Below are positions 44,814 to 54,285 of a stretch of 64,000 bases of DNA, piece after piece (position 1 is the first letter of the stretch; every line of letters begins with the position of its first letter). The notes under the pieces were generated by a model. The model did not search any database, had not been told where the DNA came from, and was given only the letters and a program-made list of their open reading frames with translations. This DNA comes from an uncultured Myxococcales bacterium (GTDB lineage Bacteria > Myxococcota_A > UBA9042), in NCBI GenBank assembly GCA_903896545.1, contig CAITYF010000031.1, positions 1 to 64,000 of the forward strand, written 5' to 3'. A program made the translations under genes and the position numbers.

Positions 44814-47795
44814 ATGCTTACAATTCAACGGTTTCTGGCGTTTCTGGTGGTTTTCGCGGGTGTGCTGACGGCGCCGCGTGCGTGGGCGATATGCATCGCG
44901 CAGAGCGCGGGTCTGGACTGGAGCATTCCGGCGGACGGCGCCAAGGACGTGCCGACCAACGTGACGCTGTGGCTGGGAATTCGCGTGATGGTGGGCGGTT
45001 TTAGCACAGAGCCGTGGACGGTGACGCTGGACGGCGTGGAACTGCCGCATTCGAGTTCGGCGGATCCGTCCGTGGCGATGCAGTTCAAGCTGCCGCAGCC
45101 GCTGGCACCGCACACGCACCACGTCGTGCACTTGGCGTATCCGGGCGTGAAGAGCCAGCCCAGCGAGCTGCCTTTTGACGCGACGATCGCATTCGACACC
45201 GGCGCGGGACCTGACCTGAGCGTGCCGGTTCCGCCACAGATCAGCGGTTTTATCGAGGACGCGCAGGTCAAACCGGCGACGGGAACCTGCGCGCTCTCGC
45301 TTTTTGCGCCTTACTGCTTGGACACCGGCGGCGCAATGTGGCGCACCTTGACGACCGACGCCACGCCCGCCGCGTGGATCGTGCGTTTCCACGACGGCAA
45401 GTACCCCGTCGTCTCGGCAACAAGCTGCACGCCCAAGGCGTGGTACATGTCTGAAAGCGTGGAATATTACGCCACGCCCGGCGACGGCTGCTGGAAAGTC
45501 GAGGCGATCGACAGCGTCGGACGCGTCTCGCCAAGCACGATCGTCTGCAAACCCGGGAGCGGCTCTGATGCGGGCAGCTTGAGCGACGACGTCAGCGGCA
45601 CGGTCATCGAGACGCCCCCACCGAGCAGCTCCAGCGGCTGCACGGCGGGAAACAGCAGTAGCGGCGGCTGGTTGGCAATCTGGGCGAGCCTCGCAGCGAT
45701 CGCGGTGCGGCGGTTCAAGGCGCGCCGGATGTGGCTCGTGAGCGTCGCAGTCTTGGCGGGTTGCGGAACCGCGAGCACGGAAAACAGCGAGGGCAGCGAC
45801 GTCATCGGGCAGAACGATTCGGTGGACGCAGACTCGGCGCCAGATGGCGGTCTCGCCGACGCCGGCACGGACGCTTCATCGGCCACGGACGCAGACGTCA
45901 TCGAAGACGCCGATTCAGGCACCTCCGACGCCGAATTCGGGGTCGACGTAGGCAGTTCTGACGCGTGGACAACGTGCCCGCCCGAACCCGACTTCAACCA
46001 AGCCAAGTGCGCGGGCACTTTACACTGCACGTACGGGCAGGAGTGTTGCTGCGGCGAATGCCACCCATCCACGCAGTGCGAGTGTAACGGCGGCGTCTTG
46101 TGGTGCGGCGCGACGGACGCGTGCTTCATGCCCCAGTGCTCGGACGGCTGCGGCTTTCAGCAGTACAACACCCCCAGCGGCTGCCAATCCTGCGACGCGA
46201 TTCAAACCGAATTGCCCGTCGCGCTCGCCGCTGCCATCACACCTTTTGACGGCTGCAGCGGCTCAAGCGACTGCGCCAGCGTCGACGCGTTCGTCGGCTG
46301 CGGCGGCAATTGTCCGTTCGCCTTGGCCAGCGACCAGACCACAACCGGCGCCAACGCGCTCAGTCAAGCCGCCATCGGCTGGTGCGGCGGGTACGGCAGT
46401 TTTGGTTGCGGCATCAACTGCCCGCAGGCCGGCAAGCCCGCGTGCGTACAAGGCCACTGCAAGCTGGTCGGCATTTGCGACCCGCAAGTCGCGCCCACAG
46501 GCAGCGCGTGCGACGACGGCGACGCCTGCACCAGCGGCGACGTGTGCACCGGACCCGGAAAGTGCGCGGGCACAACGGTGAACTGCGACGACGGGAACGT
46601 CTGCACGGCAGAAATCTGCCTAAAGGACACCGGCTGCCACTACGCGCCGACTGCGGGCGCGTGTTCCAGCAACGTCGCGTGCAGCCTCGGCGGCTCATGT
46701 AGCGCGGGCAAATGCTTGGACGGCGGTGCGACGGGCTGGACAGTGACGCTGCCCAAGCCGGAATCGGGGCTGGACGGCGCGCTGACGCAAATGGCGGATG
46801 GCTCGTACGTGATTGCCCACGCGGTGCTGAACCAACCGATCGCGCGGGTGATTCACGTGGATACGGCGGGCAAAGTGCTGTGGGACAATGCGGATGTGGC
46901 GACCGGCTACGCCTCGGACGTGCGCGGGCTGGAGGATGGAAGCGTGCTCGTCGCGGGCCATTTGCCGGCAGGTCAGTGGCCCGACGGGAAGGCGGTGCTG
47001 TGGCGTCTGGACGTGGCGGGCAAGCTGACCCAGACGACGGAGATTCCCGCGTCGTTGCCGGGCAACGTGCGGCTCGCGGTGCGACCGGAAGGCGGCGCGG
47101 TGGTGACGGGGTCGTTTCAGCCCGCGCTGGTCAACGCTTGGAACGCGTTCGTCGCGCGCGTGGACGCGTCCGGCACGCTGCTGGGCAAGACCGACTTGGG
47201 CGAGGTCGGCAACTACGGGTATCAGACGTATCCGGCGGCGCACACCGGCAGCATCGGCGTGCTGACCTCCAAGACCATGCCAGACGGACTGACCGACGCG
47301 CGTTTCGTGCGTTTGGACGCAACAGGCGTTGTGCAAGTTGACGTGCCCGTGCTGCCCGCGCCGACGAACGACCAGCCCACCGGACTGCTCGCCCTCGCCG
47401 ACGGCTTTCTGGGCGCGATGGGCACGATGGACTACCAAAAGGGCGGCAGCAAAGTGCCAAGCGCCGTAGTGTTTCGCCTGAACGACGCAGGCGCGGTCGT
47501 GTGGCAGAAGTCGCTGACGCTCATGGGCGCGTGGCTGGCACCCGAAGGCGCGGGCTTGCTGGTCGGCGGTTGGACGGACGGCGGTTCGGCGCAAGCGGTG
47601 ATGCACGTTTCTCAGCTGAGCGCGGACGGCATTCTCACCGGCGACGTAACGCTGCCGGGCAGCGCGCTGGGCAACGGCGCGGTCTGGCTGGCGTCCGCAG
47701 GCAACGGAAGCCCGCTCTTTGCGGCGGTGACCGGAAGCGGCGCGCAGGTGAAGGTGATTCGCGTGTTGCCGCCGGGGAGCGCCTGCACCCCGTGA
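44814..47795 (+). CDS. fused surface-protein gene: MYXO-CTERM-tailed protein joined to a Cys-rich lipoprotein
   Basis: One frame of 993 residues looks like two genes without a stop between them. Part 1 (1-305) has a signal peptide (FLAFLVVFAGVLTAPRAWA), an Ig-like segment (DVPTNVTLWL...) and a tail GCTAGNSSSGG + hydrophobic helix + RRFKARR, the layout of a MYXO-CTERM sorting signal. Part 2 (306-993) opens with MWLVSVAVLAGC, a full lipoprotein signal, then an acidic tether, Cys-rich modules (about 385-640) like those of the giant gene, and a ~350-residue beta-propeller-like end (VDTAGKVLWDN repeats). ATG 45729 could start part 2 alone; AAGG lies upstream. Start ATG 44814 follows GAGG. Confidence 0.75.
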   Translation: MLTIQRFLAFLVVFAGVLTAPRAWAICIAQSAGLDWSIPADGAKDVPTNVTLWLGIRVMVGGFSTEPWTVTLDGVELPHSSSADPSVAMQFKLPQPLAPHTHHVVHLAYPGVKSQPSELPFDATIAFDTGAGPDLSVPVPPQISGFIEDAQVKPATGTCALSLFAPYCLDTGGAMWRTLTTDATPAAWIVRFHDGKYPVVSATSCTPKAWYMSESVEYYATPGDGCWKVEAIDSVGRVSPSTIVCKPGSGSDAGSLSDDVSGTVIETPPPSSSSGCTAGNSSSGGWLAIWASLAAIAVRRFKARRMWLVSVAVLAGCGTASTENSEGSDVIGQNDSVDADSAPDGGLADAGTDASSATDADVIEDADSGTSDAEFGVDVGSSDAWTTCPPEPDFNQAKCAGTLHCTYGQECCCGECHPSTQCECNGGVLWCGATDACFMPQCSDGCGFQQYNTPSGCQSCDAIQTELPVALAAAITPFDGCSGSSDCASVDAFVGCGGNCPFALASDQTTTGANALSQAAIGWCGGYGSFGCGINCPQAGKPACVQGHCKLVGICDPQVAPTGSACDDGDACTSGDVCTGPGKCAGTTVNCDDGNVCTAEICLKDTGCHYAPTAGACSSNVACSLGGSCSAGKCLDGGATGWTVTLPKPESGLDGALTQMADGSYVIAHAVLNQPIARVIHVDTAGKVLWDNADVATGYASDVRGLEDGSVLVAGHLPAGQWPDGKAVLWRLDVAGKLTQTTEIPASLPGNVRLAVRPEGGAVVTGSFQPALVNAWNAFVARVDASGTLLGKTDLGEVGNYGYQTYPAAHTGSIGVLTSKTMPDGLTDARFVRLDATGVVQVDVPVLPAPTNDQPTGLLALADGFLGAMGTMDYQKGGSKVPSAVVFRLNDAGAVVWQKSLTLMGAWLAPEGAGLLVGGWTDGGSAQAVMHVSQLSADGILTGDVTLPGSALGNGAVWLASAGNGSPLFAAVTGSGAQVKVIRVLPPGSACTP
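45636..45728 (+). other. internal MYXO-CTERM-type sorting signal
   Basis: Residues 275-305 of the fused frame: Gly-Cys, a short Ser/Gly linker, a hydrophobic helix (WLAIWASLAAIAV) and a basic end (RRFKARR). Such signals normally sit at the very C-terminus and are processed at the Cys for surface anchoring. Here the frame continues into another protein. Confidence 0.65.
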
Positions 47796-47909
47796 CCGAA
47801 GCGTGAGAGCGCACGTCCTCCACCTGTATTCAGTCAACCAGCATCTTGACCCCACGTCCTCGATAGGCACACTCACCCTCGCCGCTGCTGGCGGCGCAAC
47901 GAGGCCGCG

Positions 47910-48539
47910 ATGTCCTGGCTCATGTCTGCCATCTACGACCGCTTCATGGCGGCGTCCGAGGAAGCTTGTTTGGCCGAGTGGCGGCACGCGCTGCTGGCGG
48001 ACCTGTCGGGCGCGGTGTTGGAGGTTGGCGCCGGCACGGGCGCGAATCTGGCGCACTACCCGGCGAGCGTGACGCGCTTGACGCTGAGCGAACCCGACCC
48101 GCGCATGTCGCGCCAGCTGCGAACGCGCTTGGAGGCCGCGCCGCGTGGCGCAACCGAAGTGGTCGACGCCGACGTGGTCGCGCTGCCCTTTCCCGACGCC
48201 CATTTTGACGCTGTCGTCGCCACGCTGTTGCTGTGCTCGGTGCCGTCGCAAGCGCTCGCGCTGGCGGAGATCCGTCGCGTGTTGCGACCCGGCGGCGCTT
48301 TCGTCTTTCTGGAGCACGTCGCAGCGCCCAAAGGCACTTCGCGGCGGTTGTGGCAAGGACGTGTCGAGCCGCTCTGGAAGCACGTCGCGGGCAACTGCCA
48401 CGTCACGCGTGAAACGCAAGACGCCATCTCCGCCGCCGGGCTGGACGTCGGCGATGTGACCGCGCAGAGCATGCGACGCGCCCTGCCCATCTTGCGTCCC
48501 ACCATTCGCGGCATCGCGCGTCGCCCCGTTTCCAATTGA
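47910..48539 (+). CDS. class I SAM-dependent methyltransferase (UbiE/METTL7-like)
   Basis: This is a 209-residue protein: VLEVGAGTGANLAHY (SAM motif I, about 36-50), LSEPDPRM (ribose-binding acid), DADVVALPFPDAHFDAV and a VLRPGGAFVFLEHV post-motif. It resembles small-molecule or thiol methyltransferases of the Methyltransf_11 group. Substrate unknown. The next methyltransferase gene starts 14 bp after this stop, so they form an operon. Confidence 0.85.
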   Translation: MSWLMSAIYDRFMAASEEACLAEWRHALLADLSGAVLEVGAGTGANLAHYPASVTRLTLSEPDPRMSRQLRTRLEAAPRGATEVVDADVVALPFPDAHFDAVVATLLLCSVPSQALALAEIRRVLRPGGAFVFLEHVAAPKGTSRRLWQGRVEPLWKHVAGNCHVTRETQDAISAAGLDVGDVTAQSMRRALPILRPTIRGIARRPVSN

Positions 48540-48553
48540 AGGAGCAGCGCGCC

Positions 48554-49288
48554 ATGACGGACGTTTTCCACCACTATGACGCGCACTTGGGGCCCATTTA
48601 CACCTGGATGCTGGGGGATCTTGCTGCGGCGCTCGCTGGCGCACGTGCCGACCTGAACCGCGTGGGAATCGCGGCGCGAGCGGGCGCCTTGGCGGTTGAC
48701 TTGGGCGCGGGTCCGGGCGTGTACGCCATTCCACTCGCGGAGCTGGGCTACACGGTGCTGGCTATCGACGCCTGCGCTGGTCTGCTCAACGAACTGACCA
48801 CACATGCGGGCAACCTGCCGATTCAGCCGATCCTGGACGACCTCGCACAGTTTCGCCGCCATCTGACTGCGTCGCCCGACGTCGTGCTCTGTATGGGCGA
48901 CACGCTGACGCACCTGCCGTCGCACGCTGTGGTCGAGGCGCTTGTCGCCGACGTCGCCGCCGCGCTTGCACCAGGCGGCACATTCGTCGCCACGTTTCGC
49001 GATTACTCCGGAGCGCTTCTGGAGGGCCCAGCGCGGTTCATCCCGGTTCGCAGCGATGAAGACCGCATTCTGACTTGCTTTCTGGAAGCCGAAACCGCCA
49101 CGCTCCGCGTGCACGACTTGCTGCATCAGCGGGTCGAAGGGCAGTGGCGGCAAACCGTGAGCGCCTACCGCAAGCTGCGGATTTCCCCGAAGTCGCTGCA
49201 GGAGTCGCTGCAAACCGCGGGGCTGACGACGACCGTGGAACCGGGGCCGCGTGGGATGATTCTGGTTGTTGGCCAGCGGGTTCCCTGA
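48554..49288 (+). CDS. class I SAM-dependent methyltransferase
   Basis: This is a 244-residue protein from ATG 48554, with AAGGAG upstream; a TTG at 48536 is less likely. Motif I AVDLGAGPGVYAIPLAELG, then VLAIDACAGLL and VVLCMGDTLTHL. It resembles small-molecule methyltransferases (Methyltransf_25/11). It shares little beyond the fold with its upstream neighbour, so the pair probably methylates successive or different substrates rather than being a recent duplication. Confidence 0.85.
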   Translation: MTDVFHHYDAHLGPIYTWMLGDLAAALAGARADLNRVGIAARAGALAVDLGAGPGVYAIPLAELGYTVLAIDACAGLLNELTTHAGNLPIQPILDDLAQFRRHLTASPDVVLCMGDTLTHLPSHAVVEALVADVAAALAPGGTFVATFRDYSGALLEGPARFIPVRSDEDRILTCFLEAETATLRVHDLLHQRVEGQWRQTVSAYRKLRISPKSLQESLQTAGLTTTVEPGPRGMILVVGQRVP

Positions 49289-49424
49289 GCGCCCCGTAGA
49301 CGCGTGACCAGGCGCACGGATGCTCCCAGCGAGTGAGAACCCTATCTGTCACGTCGGCCCTTGCGCTCCCGCCAGCATCATGCGATGACACCTCCGGGGT
49401 CTTACAACCGGGGGAGAAATCGAT

Positions 49425-50312
49425 ATGCAAGCAAGCTTGTTCACAACTGTTTTTTTGCCTTTGGCGCTCGCCGTCATCATGCTGGGTTTGGGGCTCAGCC
49501 TGACGAAAGACGACTTCAAACGGGTGCTCGTCTACCCGCGCGCGGTGTTCGTCGGTCTGCTCGCGCAGATGGTGCTGCTGCCCGCAGTGGCCTATGGTCT
49601 CGCAAAAGCTCTGGAGTTGCCGCCTGAACTGGCGGTGGGTCTCATGTTGCTGGCGGCGTCGCCGGGGGGAGCCACCGCCAATCTGTTCAGCCACCTCGCG
49701 CACGGGGATGTCGCGCTCAACATCACGTTGACGGCGACCAACAGCCTCTTTTCGCTCTTCACCCTGCCGCTTTACATCCAGTGGTCGTTGCACGCATTTC
49801 TGGGCGAAGAAAAGGCAATTCCGCTGCAGTCAAGCAAGGTGGTTTCCGTCGTGCTGATCATCTTGATTCCCGTGCTCATCGGCATGGCGATTCGCAAGAA
49901 GAACGCTGCGTTGGCGACCCGACTGGACAAGCCCGTGCGGATCATTTCAGCGCTGTTCCTGTTTTCCATTATCGGCGCGACGATTGTGAACGAGGGCGAC
50001 AATTTGTGGACGATGTTCCGCGTCGCTGGCGTCGCCGCGCTTGTGTTCAATCTGGCGAGCATGACCGTCGGCTACGTGTTGCCGCGGGTGTTTCAGGTGC
50101 CCGACCGGCAGGCCGTCGCAATCGGCATGGAAATCGGCATTCACAACGGGACGCTGGCGATCACGATTGCGTCAACGCTGTTGGGCAATCCCAAGATGGC
50201 CATTGCGCCGGCGATTTACAGCCTCATCATGTTTGTGACGGCGACGTTGTTTGGGCTGTGGGCGGCGAAGCGGATCGCGAAGTCACCGGACGCGCCCGAA
50301 ACTGTCGCTTAA
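49425..50312 (+). CDS. bile acid:sodium symporter (BASS/SBF) family transporter
   Basis: This is a 295-residue protein with nine to ten membrane spans and no soluble domain. Family marks are MLGLGLSLTKDDF, LAASPGGATANLFSHLAHGD and GMEIGIHNGTLAI in the crossing region that binds sodium. Bacterial BASS carriers move organic acids such as pantoate, 2-keto acids or bile acids; the cargo here is unknown. GGGGGAG lies upstream of the ATG. It converges on msrBA with 16 bp between. Confidence 0.9.
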   Translation: MQASLFTTVFLPLALAVIMLGLGLSLTKDDFKRVLVYPRAVFVGLLAQMVLLPAVAYGLAKALELPPELAVGLMLLAASPGGATANLFSHLAHGDVALNITLTATNSLFSLFTLPLYIQWSLHAFLGEEKAIPLQSSKVVSVVLIILIPVLIGMAIRKKNAALATRLDKPVRIISALFLFSIIGATIVNEGDNLWTMFRVAGVAALVFNLASMTVGYVLPRVFQVPDRQAVAIGMEIGIHNGTLAITIASTLLGNPKMAIAPAIYSLIMFVTATLFGLWAAKRIAKSPDAPETVA

Positions 50313-50328
50313 CGAGTCGGAATTGCCC

Positions 50329-51357
50329 TCAAAGCTCGCAGGTCCCGCCGTGCTTCTCGTGGTAGTCCTGGTGGTACTCTTCCGCGGGCCAGAACGGCTT
50401 CGCCGCTTCTACCGTCGTCACAATCGACCGCCCTGCAAGCCGCGGCTGCTTGCTGAGTTCGCGGAGGAACGTCTCCGCCGTGCGCTTTTGCTCCGCGTCC
50501 GCTGCGAACACCACGCTGCGGTACTGCGTGCCCACGTCCGGCCCCTGCTGGTTAAGCGTCGTCGGGTCGATCTTCGCAAAGAGCACCTCCAGCAAGTGCC
50601 GGTAGGTCACGCGGTCCGCGTCAAACAGCACCTCCACCGACTCCGCGTGTCCCGTGTCGCCGCTGCTCACCTCGTGGTACCCCGGCCGCGCCTTCCGACC
50701 GCCCATGTAGCCGGACGTCGCCTCGATGACACCCGGCGTCCGCTGCATGATGTCCTCCACGCCCCAGAAGCAGCCGCCGGCGAAGTACGCCTTCTGCAGG
50801 TTCACCGGCTGCGACTGCGCCGGCAGCGGCTGACCATCCGGGATGAAGATCAGCGCCGCGCTGTTCAGGCAATAGCGCCGACCGGTCGGCCGCGGACCGT
50901 CGTCAAACACGTGGCCCAGATGCCCGCCCGACCGCGCGTCCAGAATCTCCACGCGCTCCATTCCGCCCGAATTGTCCGGTTTCTCGATAACGTGGTCCGG
51001 ATCAAAGGGCGCAAAGAAGCTCGGCCACCCCGTGCCAGATTCAAACTTGGCCGCCGACCGAAACAGCGGCAGACCGCCCAGCGCCGACACGTAGACACCC
51101 GACTTTTTGTTCTCCAACAGGCCACCGCAAAACGGCGGCTCCGTTCCCGCCTTCAGCAGCACGTTGCGCTGCTCTTGCGTCAGCCCCTTGGCCAGCCGCG
51201 CGACTTCAGCAGGCTGCATTGGCGTCACGTCGTAACCCGCCGCGCTGATTTTGCGGTGGACGTACGGGCTCGTCGGCGGTGCCGCCTGCGCTTCCGGCAC
51301 GTGCTGACACGCGGCGACGCAGAGACCCAGACCCAGAAACAGCTGACGCATCACCAT
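50329..51357 (-). CDS. bifunctional methionine sulfoxide reductase MsrB-MsrA lipoprotein
   Basis: ATG 51357 follows AGGAG and opens a lipoprotein signal (LCVAAC, Cys17); 342 residues. The N-terminal half is MsrB (GTEPPFCGG, SGTGWPSFF, GHLGHVF and the catalytic RYCLNS). The C-terminal half is MsrA (YFAGGCFWGVE with its catalytic Cys, then PGYHEVSSGDTGHAE). Together they reduce both R and S methionine sulfoxide in exported proteins. The order B-A is the reverse of PilB-type fusions such as Neisseria MsrAB. Periplasmic repair fits its lipoprotein signal. Confidence 0.93.
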   Translation of the reverse strand: MVMRQLFLGLGLCVAACQHVPEAQAAPPTSPYVHRKISAAGYDVTPMQPAEVARLAKGLTQEQRNVLLKAGTEPPFCGGLLENKKSGVYVSALGGLPLFRSAAKFESGTGWPSFFAPFDPDHVIEKPDNSGGMERVEILDARSGGHLGHVFDDGPRPTGRRYCLNSAALIFIPDGQPLPAQSQPVNLQKAYFAGGCFWGVEDIMQRTPGVIEATSGYMGGRKARPGYHEVSSGDTGHAESVEVLFDADRVTYRHLLEVLFAKIDPTTLNQQGPDVGTQYRSVVFAADAEQKRTAETFLRELSKQPRLAGRSIVTTVEAAKPFWPAEEYHQDYHEKHGGTCEL

Positions 51358-51519
51358 CGCGAACTCCTGTTGCGCGCGTAGAGCCCTGAGGTCCGCGCGC
51401 CAGCCAAGTCTCAGGACCATTCCCGGACTGGCAAGCGCGAGCAACACAAGCTCGCTTCGCTGCTGCAATTTTTGGGCACCCGCAAGAACGCCACGGATTC
51501 AACCGCGCGGCGTCTGCCG

Positions 51520-52149
51520 TTATTCCGGACGCGTCAACGCCAGGCGTTTTTGCTTCACAAGACGCATCAGGGTGCGGCGCATCACCGGTTGCTCGCGGGC
51601 GGTAAAGCCAATTTGCCACGGCGGCGGCCACACGCGCGGCTTCTTGTTCATGATGGACGCCGCCTCTGTGCTGTGCGCCAGTCCCAGAACGTGCCCCAGT
51701 TCATGCGCGAGCACCCAACGCATCCCGGTTTGTGACTCAATGACCCAGACCGCTTCGCCCGCGCGCCACGTCACGCCTTTTCGCACCGCGTTCGGGTCCG
51801 CCGCATCCGCCAGATGGCGCACGACGAACCACCGGAGCGGCGTCTGCTTGCCCAGTTTGCCCAGTTGATTGCGCTGCGTCACGGTGTCGATCTGCGCCAG
51901 TTCTTCGCCCAAAGTGTGAATGGCAACGACCTGAACGCCCGCGCCGATCGCTGCCAGCCGGTCGTTCGCCACCTCCAACTGCGTCTCCAGCCACGCGACA
52001 TCGTCGAACTGTGGCGGTAGCCAGAGGTCCAACGCGATGCAAGTCGCGCGTTTCGGCGGGCATTTTGGCAACGCAACGGGCATCAGCGCGCACGCCGCCG
52101 AACTGAACAGCAGTGAAAGCAAGGGCAGCAACGGCAGGAAGCGCAACAT
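51520..52149 (-). CDS. matrixin-like metalloprotease (metzincin), exported
   Basis: This is a 209-residue protein with a lipoprotein-type signal (LLFSSAAC, Cys20). The zinc motif HELGHVLGLAH (H149, E150, H153, H159) and the Met-turn ASIMNKK (M167) define a metzincin, closest to matrixins (M10A). There is no propeptide cysteine switch that I can see, and the domain is minimal. It probably cleaves proteins in the envelope or outside; substrate unknown. It is divergent from the aconitase-family gene. Confidence 0.85.
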   Translation of the reverse strand: MLRFLPLLPLLSLLFSSAACALMPVALPKCPPKRATCIALDLWLPPQFDDVAWLETQLEVANDRLAAIGAGVQVVAIHTLGEELAQIDTVTQRNQLGKLGKQTPLRWFVVRHLADAADPNAVRKGVTWRAGEAVWVIESQTGMRWVLAHELGHVLGLAHSTEAASIMNKKPRVWPPPWQIGFTAREQPVMRRTLMRLVKQKRLALTRPE

Positions 52150-52266
52150 CAGCGCCCGATCCTACCCCAGAATCGTCGCCGGTGCGCCCCTGTGCCACAC
52201 AGGCCGTCCGTGCTAAAGTCCGCCCGCCCGCGCGACGGGCCCTTCCTGCCTCATTGCGAGAACCCC

Positions 52267-54252
52267 ATGACCGACCCGCACTTGCAGCACGTGACCCTTC
52301 CTGACGGCCGCCCCGCCGTTCGCTTCACTGGGCGCTTTTTGTTCCTCTACGAGGACATCGAGCTCGTCCGCCGCCAGATCGCCGGCGAGAATCTGCCCTG
52401 GGATCCGACGCTGCCGCTGATCGACAACATCTCGACCGACGAAATCACGCCAGGCTGGGTCTGCTTCTACTTTGACGAAACGCTCGGCGAGTACTCGCTC
52501 ATCGGCCTGCGCGGCGGCGCGATCGAGAAAGACAGCATCAAAACCGGTGACTTCGCAGTCATCGTCAGCGGCAAGTCCAAGGGCTGCGGCTCCTCGCGGG
52601 AAACCGCGCCGTTTTCCGAGCAAGCCGCAGGCGTCCGCCTCGTCATCGCCCAGACGATTGAGAAGATCTACCGCCAGAATAGCCAGAACATTGGTCTTTT
52701 GACGTCGAACGACTTCAGCCTCATCGGCCGCATTCAGGCCGGCGAGGCAATCGCGCTGGATGAATTTGTCACAGGTCTCGACCCAGTTGCGACGGAAATC
52801 GTCACGCGCGGCGGCATTTTTGCTTACAACACAGCGCGTTTGAACGGCGAAGTCGAGCCACCGCAGACCACGACGGCGCCGCGGCCGATGACGCTGGTCG
52901 AGAAGATCATCGCCAGGAAGGTCATCGTCGACGCCAAGTCGGGTCAACTGGGCGTGCCCGCGGTCAAGCCCGGCGACGCGGTTTTTGTACGCAGCGACGT
53001 GCGTTTTTCCCACGATTACACAACGGCGATGGCGCAGGTTGCGTTCAAGCTGGGCGTAGGAAAGGACGCCAAAGTCACCGATGCTTCGAGCATCTTTGCG
53101 TTTCGCGACCACTTGACGTTCCTCAGCCGCGTGATGTCGGACAAGCACAAAGCGATGGGTTTGCAGGAGCAGGCGGGGCAACTCGCGATCATTCAGCGTG
53201 AATTCTGCGCTGAGCAAGGCATTCGCCTCTACGACGAAGCCAAGGACGGTTCGGGCAGCGAGGCGATCTGCCACAACGCAATCCTGGAAGACATTGCGAT
53301 GCCGGGCGACATCGTCGTCGGCACCGACTCGCACACCTGCACGGCGGGCGCCATCGGCACCTTCGCGTTTGGCGTCGGCAGCACGGACATGGCCAACACT
53401 TGGTACACCAAGGACATTCGCGTGTCCGTGCCGGAGACGGTGCGCTTCCACGTGACCGGCACCTTGAAGCCGGGCATCGCCGCCAAGGACATCATCTTGC
53501 GCATCATGGCGACGCCGTTCATCAAAGACGGCAAAGCGATCGGCAAGGTGCTGGAATTCTGCGGTCCCGGCGTGGAAGCGCTGTCGATGGACGAGCGCGC
53601 GACCTTGGCGAACATGGCGGTGGAAGCGGGCGCGACGACCGGTGTCATCGCGGCAGACGCGGCGGTGATTGAGTACCTGAAGCGCGCGCGCCCCGGTGTG
53701 GACACTTCGAGCGTGGAGTTCCTGCGCAGCGATCCGGATGCCGAGTACCTGGCGAGCTTTGAGATCGACCTCAATCTCCTCGACCTGATGGTCGCCACGC
53801 CGGGTGACCCGCGCAATGGCATTCCGCTGAAGGACTTGGGGGCGCACGTCGCCATTCAGGTCGCCTACGGCGGTTCCTGCACCGGCGGCAAGATGGCGGA
53901 CATGGACATGTACGCTTCGGTCCTGCGAACGGCGGTCGACAAGGGTCTGAAGGTCGCGGATGGCGTGCAACTCTACATCCAGTACGGCAGCCAAAAAATC
54001 AAGGAATACGCGGTCAAGCAAGGCTACCCGGCGATTTTCGCCGCGGCCGGCGCCAACGTCATCGATCCGAGCTGCGGCGCCTGCATCAACGCGGGTCCCG
54101 GCGTGTCGACGCGTCCCGACCAGATCACCGTGAGCGCCATTAACCGCAACTTCCCCGGTCGTTCGGGGCCCGGCAAGGTCTACCTGGCCAGTCCTTTGGT
54201 TGTAGCGGCTTCCGCGGTGAAAGGGTACATTGCCTCCCCGGATGAGTTGTAG
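52267..54252 (+). CDS. aconitase/isopropylmalate-dehydratase-family fusion, swivel domain first
   Basis: ATG 52267 gives 661 residues. Residues ~1-190 are the small-subunit (LeuD-like swivel) domain with GKSKGCGSSRETAPF (102-116); residues ~215-661 are the large catalytic part. Cluster cysteines are in GTDSHTCTAGAIG (about 358) and SCGACINAGPG (602 and 605), with AICHN and FCGPG blocks. The enzyme isomerises a hydroxy-acid through a [4Fe-4S] centre; 3-isopropylmalate, citrate, homocitrate or another substrate cannot be separated by eye. Fused small-then-large order is less usual than the separate leuC/leuD genes or the large-then-small order of AcnA. Confidence 0.85.
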   Translation: MTDPHLQHVTLPDGRPAVRFTGRFLFLYEDIELVRRQIAGENLPWDPTLPLIDNISTDEITPGWVCFYFDETLGEYSLIGLRGGAIEKDSIKTGDFAVIVSGKSKGCGSSRETAPFSEQAAGVRLVIAQTIEKIYRQNSQNIGLLTSNDFSLIGRIQAGEAIALDEFVTGLDPVATEIVTRGGIFAYNTARLNGEVEPPQTTTAPRPMTLVEKIIARKVIVDAKSGQLGVPAVKPGDAVFVRSDVRFSHDYTTAMAQVAFKLGVGKDAKVTDASSIFAFRDHLTFLSRVMSDKHKAMGLQEQAGQLAIIQREFCAEQGIRLYDEAKDGSGSEAICHNAILEDIAMPGDIVVGTDSHTCTAGAIGTFAFGVGSTDMANTWYTKDIRVSVPETVRFHVTGTLKPGIAAKDIILRIMATPFIKDGKAIGKVLEFCGPGVEALSMDERATLANMAVEAGATTGVIAADAAVIEYLKRARPGVDTSSVEFLRSDPDAEYLASFEIDLNLLDLMVATPGDPRNGIPLKDLGAHVAIQVAYGGSCTGGKMADMDMYASVLRTAVDKGLKVADGVQLYIQYGSQKIKEYAVKQGYPAIFAAAGANVIDPSCGACINAGPGVSTRPDQITVSAINRNFPGRSGPGKVYLASPLVVAASAVKGYIASPDEL

Positions 54253-54285
54253 CCCGCCGTTCGCGCGGGACCAAGGGAGTTGCCA

